From positions 1 to 19,211 of the forward strand of contig CAJVPJ010000672.1 of assembly GCA_910592205.1 (NCBI GenBank): 19,211 bases of DNA. The letters run 5' to 3'. The notes beneath the pieces were generated by a model, which was given only the letters and a program-made list of their open reading frames with translations, was not told the origin of the DNA and ran no database searches. Shown in pieces: positions 8,508 to 16,517 of the stretch. The position numbers and the translations under genes are program-made. This stretch comes from Paraglomus occultum (taxonomy: Eukaryota; Glomeromycota; Glomeromycetes; Paraglomerales; Paraglomeraceae). Every line of letters begins with the position of its first letter. The stretch's first letter is position 1.

Positions 8508-9187
8508 AGTGAAACACGATAAGCCGAAGTCACGCTAAGCCGAAATTGCACTAAGCCTGATTTCCCATTTACTATAGACTAAGCCGAAATTAATTAGTAA
8601 ATTCGTGTTAAACGATAAGCCGTAGATTTTTGGCTAACCGATTATGACAATTTTATCTCGACGTACCGAAGTAATCATGTGAATTTATCTTGATTGGTTA
8701 ATTTTAAATCCCATGATCGAAATCAGAAATTCTTTTCACATGCCGTAACAATCGCTTGATTTGTTCATAGGACGATCCATTTCGTGCGCGTGGAGAATAT
8801 ATTTTTACGGGGAAAGTTTCAATTAACTCTTTCATGTGATTAATATTTCAGAATGAACGATCGTGGAGAAAGTTCAACAAGCTGCTCTTCAAATGTTATG
8901 TCATTTTTAAACGACTCCAGAAATAAAACAGTAAAGAAAAAAGTAAACCGAAAGATGCTACTGGTCTGAAAAACAATCTCTTTGTATTAAAGCGCAAAAA
9001 CATCTCAATCTTACGTTGGAATAAAACCCGACATTGTTCATGATGTTCTTGCAGAAGAAGACATTTGCATTTTATCATAATAAAGTTTATATATGTTGTT
9101 ACAAGCCGAAAGCTTGTGTAAACTATATATAAATTCGGCTTATTGCGAAATTTGATAAAACAAAAATTTCGATAAGCCGAATAAATT
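8508..9187 (+). mobile_element. Decayed pogo/Tigger-like element with AAGCCGA subterminal repeats
   Basis: The left end reads AGTGAAACACGATAAGCCGA (8508-8527), close in style to pogo/Tigger ends such as CAGTGAAACTCGATAAGTCG. AAGCCGA or close variants recur near 8522, 8539, 8553, 8580 and 8614, and again near 9103, 9136 (inverse TCGGCTTA) and 9174. Between the clusters lies a frame-broken N-terminal DNA-binding remnant (8853-9080). A clean inverted right terminus is not visible, so the right limit given is only the last repeat. Confidence 0.55.
8853..9080 (+). pseudogene. Helix-turn-helix remnant of a pogo-like transposase N-terminus
   Basis: An ATG at 8853 opens MNDRGESSTSCSSNVMSFLN followed by a Lys-rich stretch and a TGA near 8968. 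Other frames continue SEKQSLCIKAQKHLNLTLE and then SYVGIKPDIVHDVLAEED. The last piece fits the recognition-helix pattern of CENP-B/psq-type HTH domains (G-I-x-x-x-x-V-x-D-x-L-x-x-E) at the N-terminus of pogo/Tigger transposases. At least two frameshifts are needed to join the pieces, so it is a pseudogene. Confidence 0.45.
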
Positions 9188-9501
9188 GTCTATTACGCTT
9201 GATTAAATCATTAAATAAAATGAATCATTCAAATTATTATTTTTTAAACCATATTGTGTAAGACACATAGTTATGCGACTATATAAATTATGCATTTATT
9301 TGTGCGATTAACCAAATTTAATTAATTACCTCACGTATATTCATTTTTGTTATTTCTAAGTTAATGAAAGTGTCGTTATGCCACAGAATAAAAATCGAAG
9401 GTCATGGAACTTTTCATGCATGATGTAATCGTGTGTTGAGGTATTAATTAATTAGTTCTTCTACTGATGTCTCTTTTAGTTGTTGCTGCTAATGCTGTTT
9501 A

Positions 9502-9720
9502 TTGTTGTTTTTACTGTTCTTTACGAATAAGGCACCTTACTCTAATCTTCTGATTCTGTTAGACGGTCATGAAATGTCTCACCACATGGATATTATAGAA
9601 ACAAGCAGACAACTCTCACATCAGATTATGCCGATACATTGTAGGTTGATATACTGCATACAAATTAGTGGGAGACGAAATGGGGTGTTCCAAAATGCAA
9701 TCTTGAGGATGTGTCATCAG
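9502..9720 (+). pseudogene. DDE transposase fragment (DDE_1-like)
   Basis: The open frame contains YSNLLILLDGHEMSHHMDII, resembling the LLLDGHxSH motif that carries the second catalytic Asp in pogo/Tigger-type DDE_1 transposases. It is followed by a weak counterpart of the PPHTTHxLQPLD block (IMPIHCRLIYCIQISG). Further residues do not match and no third acid can be placed. It lies about 330 bp after the element at 8508-9187 and could be its separated catalytic part or a remnant of another copy. Confidence 0.5.
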
Positions 9721-10093
9721 AAGAGGCTATGTCAATTCCCAACACCACTTACTCTGTGGCGTCAATTGTACTAATACCAATTTAGACTAGTGTCGGGAAT
9801 TTTGAGAATGTCCAAATGTAACCCGGTCATGCCATACGATAACCTGCTTGATCTTTGTGTAGAGAGAAATGTCTGTCAATAATCGAAACACAAATTATGC
9901 CTGACTCTAGCATACGAAACTAATGTCAATCTATTGCATTCCATCGTGGGCAAATTGCTATTACGTTATGAAATAAACGAGGTCAATGACATAAAGTTTT
10001 TAGTATTCGTTTAACCCGAATATTGTATGTTGGTTAGACAAATGTTAATATACAATCTAACGATAAGTACGATTACAGTTCCCAGGTTAGAAC
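9721..10093. other. Gene-free stretch
   Basis: I see no open frame with a recognisable motif, no splice-flanked exon and no strong inverted repeat here. A weak GTTAGAC/TCTAAC pattern near 10030-10060 links to the repeat family that follows. Confidence 0.5.
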
Positions 10094-10130
10094 TTATACT
10101 ATCGTCTAAAGAAATTATATTATCGTCTAA
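10094..10130. repeat. 21-bp-spaced direct repeat TTATACTATCGTCTAA
   Basis: TTATACTATCGTCTAA (10094-10109) recurs as TTATATTATCGTCTAA (10115-10130) with one mismatch. The second copy runs directly into a CCGTAAAT motif that recurs at 10242 and 10310. This may be a subterminal array of a transposon. Confidence 0.7.
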
Positions 10131-10239
10131 CCGTAAATGTTGAAGGGGCATATGATTAAAATAAGATTAAAATACAAAGATAAAATACATAATGCACCAA
10201 TAATTTCAATCATCGTACAATCAGATCAACAAGAATATC

Positions 10240-10336
10240 TAACCGTAAATTGCTAACAAGATCGCGTTCGACCAATACTTCAACGCATATCTTTTATACA
10301 ACAAGCGTAACCGTAAATTACTGACAAGATCGCATT
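10240..10336. repeat. 68-bp-spaced direct repeat TAACCGTAAATT...
   Basis: A 27-29-bp unit beginning TAACCGTAAATT occurs at 10240-10268 and 10308-10336 with few mismatches (GCTAACAAGATCGC versus ACTGACAAGATCGC). The flanking TTCGACCAATACTTCAACGC (10267-10286) recurs loosely as TTCGAAAACCAATAATTGAACGC at about 10388-10410. This suggests partial duplication of a longer unit. No coding sense. Confidence 0.75.
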
Positions 10337-10790
10337 TGGTAATCACCAATCGTGTGAATGAACAAGTAAAATAGACCGTATGATGTGTTCGAAAACCAAT
10401 AATTGAACGCATGTCATCGTAGGACACGTTGTGCGTTTTCGTTTGTTAGAATTATAAGCCACAGCACATCTTGAATTCAATTACAAGACGACAGACTTAT
10501 TACGTTTAGGATGAGAATTTTTAACTATATATTATGAAACAAAACCTATTATAATAAGCTAAAGTATAGCGGCAACAAATATATTCCAAATCAATTTTGT
10601 AACATAATCTTACACTGGAAATTAAGTAGCGGATACATTTGTGAGAAAATGTAATAACATCAGGTCAGATCGCGTCTGTTACAACTGTATATCTTACGAT
10701 AATATTAATTATAATGGCCACTATTATAGAATGTATCTCTTTGTTGTGATGTTATGATATTAATATCAGGAGCCATTAGTAGTACTATAT

Positions 10791-10912
10791 GGTACAGTGA
10801 AGTTGATATAACGGTTCGTTAGAAAAACGGATTTCGCTTTATGTTAAATTTATTTTATTGTTTTCTTTTCGATGAACGGAACATAAATAGGCATTACATT
10901 GTTCACTATACC
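10791..10912. mobile_element. Possible small pogo-like MITE or solo terminus
   Basis: GGTACAGTGAA (10791-10801) pairs with TTCACTATACC (10902-10912) with one mismatch. The left end continues GTTGATATAACGGTTCGTTA, resembling pogo/Tigger termini of the CAGTGAAAC..CGATATAACG type. The right end does not extend the match beyond 11 bp, so this may instead be a solitary left terminus. No coding capacity. Confidence 0.4.
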
Positions 10913-11857
10913 AGAATTATAACGGAGTCTGCAATAGTTCATAGTAAGTAGAACCGCCGAATCTGTTATTATAGCACAAACTTATCCGTCAATGAATAAA
11001 AATTAAATTAATCTTTTTTTCTTGTTAATATTACATATTATTGGGGAAGACAATAATTTCATTAACGGCCTTAAAGAGAAAGAATTTGCAAATGTCCTCT
11101 AAGTTTCAGACATTCTTAAGACAGAAATTAATGACAGCGAAACATCAACAGCCAACATTAAAGAATACGTATTGTAACGTATGAAAACATAGATCAAAAT
11201 TTTTTTCTAATTATTGAAGAATACATCAATATATCGGATTGTCGATAAAAATGGACTGTCATGATATAACAGATTTGTGCTTGCCAGCACAATATGTAAA
11301 GATAAAAATTATAATCTTCTGCAATACGTTGTTTAATATTTGGAGATAGTTGAAACTATTACTATGAAAGTACCACATCGAATAGTCACTAACGTCCGAA
11401 TTCTATCTTCACAAGGTAGACATGGGAAATTTTCGTTTCTGCATAACTCCCGTCGCGGTAAATCTAATGTACATGGTCGACTTCTTGTTAAATAAATAAT
11501 TGGAGTTTAGATACATAAAGCGCAGTGCGAAATATGGCTTGGCTGAACGAGCTAAAATATTAGCTGCTGAATTATCATTCTAATCATTGCGCATTTAACA
11601 ACCATTACGGAATTCTGACGTAAAATTTCCGATACTGCTCATGCACCGCGTCCGTACCCAGCTATCGAAATGTGTGCTGGTTGTAGACATCTTTTAGTAT
11701 TTCATGAGGTATGCATCGCTCAATCAATTTTTTATTTTAAAAAACGGTAATTTTTTACAACTTCCTTCTTATAGACATCACCTTCCTACCCAGACATACA
11801 GCCGTCACCTTTACATTCTTTTCACAACCACCCTACCTACCATTCCCCTACCTTTTC
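10913..11857. other. Gene-free stretch with weak coding-like fragments
   Basis: One + strand frame around 11072-11177 reads LKEKEFANVL, a stop, then VSDILKTEINDSETSTANIK. Around 11647-11711 another frame reads PAIEMCAGCRHLLVFHE followed by a GTATGC donor-like site. Neither has a start, partner exon or second zinc-binding pair that I can identify. They may be relics. No repeats or RNA genes seen. Confidence 0.4.
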
Positions 11858-11966
11858 AATCCGTCTATTCACATTCGCTAATCTTTCTATTCTGAACGTC
11901 GCATTTCCCAACTTTAATCCGTCTATTCCGAACGTCGCACTAACCGCCTATTCCGAACGCCGCCGC
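11858..11966. repeat. Degenerate C-rich repeat, CTATTCCGAACGTCGC
   Basis: Imperfect units lie about 24-30 bp apart: AATCCGTCTATTCACATTCGC (from 11858), TCTATTCTGAACGTCGCA (from 11886), AATCCGTCTATTCCGAACGT (from 11916) and CGCCTATTCCGAACGCCGC (from 11945). The pyrimidine-rich strand runs from about 11760 to 12010 and differs in composition from the AT-rich surroundings. Confidence 0.7.
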
Positions 11967-12443
11967 ATTCCCCACTATTCAATCTGTTCCACCAAACCCA
12001 TCTGCAGCCCCCCGTTGATCCATCGTCTCAAGCAATCCCTCGTTTCCAACCTCATGAGGTGTTGGAAGAATGCAGCGCAGCGAGACGGGGGAGGCGGAGA
12101 CATCCGCTAAAATTCAAAGTTGTTATTGCCAGCAATGGGGTAGTGTGCGCAGGTACCGCAGCGGAGAATGTTACAGACGAGTGGCAATGAAATCACAATA
12201 TCACCTTACGCTACCCGGAACCCATAGAAATTAGAATAAATCTACATTGGAACGGATGGGTGCTGTTAAAATGCAGGCAGTGTCAAACGTTTAAGTCGAA
12301 CGACCAAAGAGTGGATATTTGAACGATCGAAGATTAAAAATAAATTTATTGGTTAATGTTTCAGAATGTTATCTAATTCTCTGTTCAAACAGCGCTCTTA
12401 ATGCACGTGGTGAGCAAAAGTTGTTTGTTCGTTCGCCTTTGGT
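11967..12443. other. Locally GC-richer, gene-free stretch
   Basis: From about 12000 to 12200 G and C are commoner than in the neighbouring DNA, with the palindrome CCTCATGAGG at 12049-12058. I see no supported open frame, splice sites or RNA gene signature. It may be a relic of an element sharing the C-rich repeat to its left. Confidence 0.4.
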
Positions 12444-12559
12444 AATAACAACAACAACTATAATCGGTCAGTTACTATTACAACAACAACAGCAACAACA
12501 GCGACATGACGGCATCGTCATCGCCATCATCATCATTATCACTGCCACCACCACCAACT
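12444..12559. repeat. Compound trinucleotide microsatellite (CAA/CAG, CAT, CCA)
   Basis: AACAACAACAAC near 12447-12458, then CAACAACAACAGCAACAACA at 12481-12500, CATCATCATCATTATCACTG from about 12526, and CCACCACCACCA near 12545-12556. It yields a Gln-rich 80-codon open frame (12319-12561) that is best explained as a by-product of the repeats. Confidence 0.8.
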
Positions 12560-12639
12560 AGACGTTACTAAAATAGTAAAAATTATCCGTAAAAATTACG
12601 TGGCCCGATTATTTGTTTTATACCTGGTCGACAGAGTTA

Positions 12640-12771
12640 CGACTTATCGCGATTTTATATGTGTCCCCGACTTATCGAAATTTTTTTAATTATTCAAAAA
12701 AGTGGCGAAAATTTTCGTCCTTAAGCCAAATCCGACGTATCGAGCGTCCGACTTATCGAGTTTCCCTAGTG
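12640..12771 (-). mobile_element. Isolated pogo/Tigger-like terminus with CCGACTTATCGA repeats
   Basis: Four copies of a CGACTTATCG-type motif occur at 12640 (ACGACTTATCGCG), 12667 (CCGACTTATCGA), 12731 (TCCGACGTATCGAG) and 12747 (TCCGACTTATCGAG). The last runs into TTTCCCTAGTG. The inverse reads CACTAGGGAAACTCGATAAG, which resembles a pogo/Tigger end followed by subterminal repeats. I cannot find a matching opposite end or a transposase next to it, so this appears to be a truncated element. Confidence 0.5.
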
Positions 12772-13360
12772 TTTGACAATTAATGCGAAAAATTAGTTAG
12801 GAATCGAACAACCCGAACAGCGAATAAAAAAGACTTAGTAACATGTCTTGGTGATAGCCGATGAAAATGTACCTTATTATGTGAATTAATTATTAACAGT
12901 TAACACTATCTTTAAAACATTGTGTTGTACAACTCTGCTTGGCTTTTTCTACAACTACATCGGCCATCAGTACATGCCCCTTTGCAATTACATTTTACTC
13001 GACTTCTCGACGCAACTCTAACTACGCTTTGGCTTTTTGCCACCTTCCATAATGATATTGTTCGTTGCGTTGAGGAATATTATCTAATTTCTGAAAACTC
13101 AGCTGCTTCTGCTAAGTTTAATTCATTAAGCACCATAGGTGACATTCAAAATCGCAGAACCGATACTTCCCATTTGTTTCTCGATTATCCTACAAGGGAG
13201 TAACGATCTATCTACACCGTACCGATCGATATGTGGAATTGATATTGCCACTATACTCTTAGATATGAGTCGTTCGCGTATTTCCTTTCCGTTCAGCCGT
13301 CTCTCTCAATCTTGCATGTCAAGTTAATGAAACACTGCGTGGTTCATAAAATTAAGTATT

Positions 13361-13370
13361 TATATATAGG
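13361..13370. other. Empty target site of the Tc1-like element in block B
   Basis: TATATATAGG followed by AGTTGCATAA corresponds to the block A sequence TA[element]TAAGAGTTACATAA. The site contains TA steps and no remnant of the element's CAGTG ends, as expected of a never-occupied site. Confidence 0.65.
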
Positions 13371-13885
13371 AGTTGCATAAAAACCAAGAATAAACAAATC
13401 AATAAGCACCTTTTCACTATGGCTTGCCTCGGCTTCATCATCACCGGTAAGTTGGTAGCCTTGTTCGCAAAAATTTAACATTACATTAATATAACGTAAT
13501 AAAATGGTGCTTAGCCAAAAATGCTATAGGGTTAATTACCAGGTTCGATATTAATTCAACAAGATTTATCCATCTTCGAAACTTCTCTTTCCACGTTCCG
13601 AAAGCTTTTTGTATTTCGTTTAGACTAACTTCCTCGGGAAAGTCATCTCGTACACCGAAGTAACAAATCCACATGCTTCTAAGCTGATTCCATGGAATTG
13701 CATACTCAGTACAGGAAAGATGTCAGTCTCTGTAATTTCGTTTTTTGATTTATTCACTTGTCTGGGAACACGACGGTCTTTTTTTGTTTCTGAAAAATGA
13801 ATTTTACATAAAAAAATTAGTTAAAGTTCTGATATACAACATTACAGCATTAGGTGGTGATTACAATTGACGTCGATACCTTTGT

Positions 13886-15560
13886 TTAATTTACGAGCGC
13901 TTCTAATTTCGCCATATCGCTTTGCTAGCGTTCCACCCTGGTTATCCATCTTTGCATCAATTCGTTAAAGCCTTCATGCGTCTCATAGACTCTAATCTCA
14001 TTTAATGCATTGAGAATATACTTCCTCGGTACGTCTGGTGGTTCGATTTGGTTGCCGAAAACGTTTACTAGCAGCTGCTGAAATTCATCCTAATTATATA
14101 TATTCGCCGCTGCCAGATCCGTCGAAAAATATATCCAAAAACCAAAAAAAGACAAAATAAGAGATCATTAACAATAAAATCACAATTGTTAATTTTAAAA
14201 GCAAAACAAAACAATAAACAGAAAATTACCGCCGCTAATGTCATCTTCATTATCGGAAAAATTCCTGACAGATTGTTCACAAGTTCTCTAAAATTGATGT
14301 CAACTTCAAAATTATCGAAGATTCTCCTAAGAGGGAGCTATAACCAAGCCATCCTAAAAAGACGATTAACTCTCAGCAGTCCATTACCTCTAAGTGTCCT
14401 TAAATATCGGCATCGCATCGATTCTCGGGATCAAGACAAACTTTGAGCAGACACTTCTTACCATTGGCTTAATGTGATTCAAAGTGTCGTTCACTTGTAC
14501 CGTCTTCACACGAGACTCCACATATTCAATCAATCATCACCAAATCATAATTCGAAAAGACGTCAGAGTGTCTCGGTCGATCGTACGATAATCAACCGTC
14601 TTGCAGAAATTGCCGGACGGTCCCGTTCAGCAAGATTAATATGTAAAAGCCGAGCTTGCCGAGAATATTCGATGTAATAGGATAAGTTTGACTATATCCT
14701 TACTGATCTTCGACTTGCATTTCGTTTGTCGCTAGAAGTTCAAAACCGCTTTCCTATTCCAATTACAAATAATAAGTCACAAAAAATTATAAGCTCAGCG
14801 AAAGTAATGATGATTTTGGTAGAGAAAATAAATTCGATGCTATATATGTATAAAACACTTTCACCTCACTTCTCCTTTTCCTCCTATTACCTATCCCATC
14901 GCAGCCTGTTCTTTGCCTTTCTCTGCTCCACATCAAAATAATTCGAACCATATTTCGAGATCTTAAAAATTATGGATCCGTTTTCAGTTTTATTGGCCAG
15001 TTTTTTGATGGTCAGCATAAAGAATTACATACCTCATCCACCGCCGCTCCCTCTTTCCATATTTCAACCTTTTTAATAGCTACAATTTTCACTCCAACGA
15101 CTCCATGAACACCCATCAACGAACCAAGCGAAACAACCAATCGTAACAATTCTTTTTACAATGACGTCCCAGACAGTATTGCCAGCGATAAACCAATATC
15201 TCCACTACAGTACTAATAGTCATTTCATCAACGTTTGAAAATAGTTCGAGGTAAATGTCCCAAGCGGCGCATTGATCATAATCATAATCCAAAGTTCGCC
15301 GAAATGGCAATATAAACTATTCTACAAACCTGCCGCATCAAGTGATAAAAGTAATAGGCCAAAAGAAAGTGACATGATGAAACCCCAACAAAGCCGACAT
15401 ACTCACGAGATTTTCCTCTATGCGCGATTTCAGAATCCATAGACAAAAGCGCCAGAGTAATTGGAAACCAGATTGCATTGATTGACTTTCGAATTCCCGC
15501 TCCTGGCTCAGCGAGTTGTACTTGGCATCTTCTCGACCACTTGGTTGCATCAACTACATG
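13886..15560 (-). pseudogene. Copy B of an unrecognised multi-exon gene (degenerate)
   Basis: On the - strand an N-terminal-side exon near 15550-15407 encodes KSINAIWFPITLALLSMDSE followed by IAHRGKS. It ends at a GTGAGT donor (15406) and continues after a GGCAG acceptor (15330; 77-bp intron). Later segments are LRLVVSLGSLMGVHGVVGVK (hydrophobic), VEIWKEG, YFDVEQRKAKNRLRWDR and LVNNLSG. The likely last exon (14090-13886) encodes EFQQLLVNVFGNQIEPPDVP, then RKYILNALNEIRVYETHEGF, and ends at TAA (13888-13886) after LEALVN. The hydrophobic stretches suggest a membrane protein. Damage: an in-frame TAG at 13927-13925 where copy A has TGG, a stop in the hydrophobic exon, and a disturbed join at 14230/14090. 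Because copy A is broken at other places, the ancestor was probably a working gene. Family unknown. Confidence 0.5.
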
Positions 15561-15586
15561 TCTGAATTGTAAGCCTCCTTTTTATG

Positions 15587-15724
15587 CGCAACCGACTGTG
15601 CCGCAATTCGTCATCGTTCACGGGAAGTAATCGTTGTCGTGTCTGCCCAAAATTAGAATTAAATCCTATTGACGTTAAGTTATATAAGCAAAAGTGTCAA
15701 AAATGTAATGTGAGATTATGTTGA
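15587..15724 (+). pseudogene. C-terminal zinc-finger remnant of a piggyBac-like transposase
   Basis: The frame reads RNRLCRNSSSFTGSN, then RCRVCPKLELN...QKCQKCNVRLC before TGA at 15722-15724. The spacing C-x2-C (15635, 15644), x16, C-x2-C (15695, 15704), x4, C (15719) fits the Cys-rich C-terminal finger of piggyBac transposases (C-x2-C...C-x2-C-x4-C). The final PCF..YH part is lost to the stop. No DDD catalytic domain precedes it; the fragment begins exactly at the end of block B. Confidence 0.5.
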
Positions 15725-16517
15725 AAATGGATGATGTAATGACGAGAATAGCGAACAACTAAACGCAAATATAGAGACTCACTCGTCAGCCCCTGGTCGG
15801 CTTTACCCTGAAGTACAGTTTGCCACTTATATGCTTTGCGATTGCGACTGTCGTATTGCTATTTCGGTTCGCGGATCAAGAACAATCGAGTCAGAATTCT
15901 TGGTTTCGAACGTTCGCGTGCAAATAAAACATTACCCTTTTACTTTTTAACTCGCTGACAAACCATAGTGCATCCCCCCAACAAAGTCGGTAATACCCAT
16001 CAAGTAAACGAAAACATCTTAAGACACGAGTCACGTTCCAGCTTCACATCCACGTTAAAGTAATAACTATCTCTGGTTCTGCTAACCTTGCCAGTGTCCT
16101 CCTTTTTGAAGTCGTACTTGGTGATATCCTTTACGTGGGTAATGGTTACCAGAACAGACAAGATATAGTACTGATATTTTCAAGTTCTGTAATTTCGATC
16201 AAACCCACTAACGTAACGCCCTCTGTTGTGTAATAGCCAATTGATATTTACATTACATGCTGCTAAATATTTTGCGAAGCTTTCTCGTTTATCAACAAGA
16301 CTAGGTCGTCTGCAAACAGAAACCGCAAATGGCTACTGGAAGATATTTTAATCCAATAGCTTGATGAAGTTAACGTAGATGTACATATATATCACACCAA
16401 TGCAAATATCATGACACAACGATTTTGAACCAATAGGAAATAAGCAATAAACTCCGTAGCGTCGTCGGAATGTCGATTGTATTATCAACGGAAGTGACAA
16501 ACTGACAACTCTGCACA
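15725..16517. other. Upstream region of the RING/TPR gene
   Basis: No supported open frame, repeat or RNA gene is visible. It should contain the promoter of the gene starting at 16518. A TATATAT stretch at 16385-16391 is a possible core element about 130 bp before the ATG, but it is weak evidence in AT-rich DNA. Confidence 0.45.

Larger units (their letters stand above)
12953..15586. repeat. Block B of the large direct duplication (partner 461-4083)
   Basis: This copy starts at AACTACATCGGCCATCAGTA (12953) and ends at CCTCCTTTTTATG (15574-15586), matching 461-4083 in order and orientation. It lacks the Tc1-like insertion and the 622-bp segment of block A. It retains stretches deleted from A, including about 58 bp around 13430-13490 and about 65 bp near 14600-14670. 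Substitutions and small indels are spread along its length, so the duplication is old enough for both copies to have decayed separately. Confidence 0.9.

Noticed and set aside
9318-9454. AATTAATTACCTCAC / GTGTTGAGGTATTAATTAATT inverted pair as a MITE
   Set aside because: The arms match only with gaps and are dominated by TTAATTAA-type sequence, likely by chance in AT-rich DNA. No target duplication seen.
12319-12561. Gln-rich 80-codon open frame
   Set aside because: Produced by CAA/CAG, CAT and CCA microsatellites. No start context or homologous features.
12922-13203. 93-codon + strand open frame in block B with the segment NSLSTIGDIQNRRTDT
   Set aside because: The matching part of block A preserves the later segment but has a frameshift and stops before it. 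There are no splice sites or known motif, and the supported gene in the block lies on the other strand.
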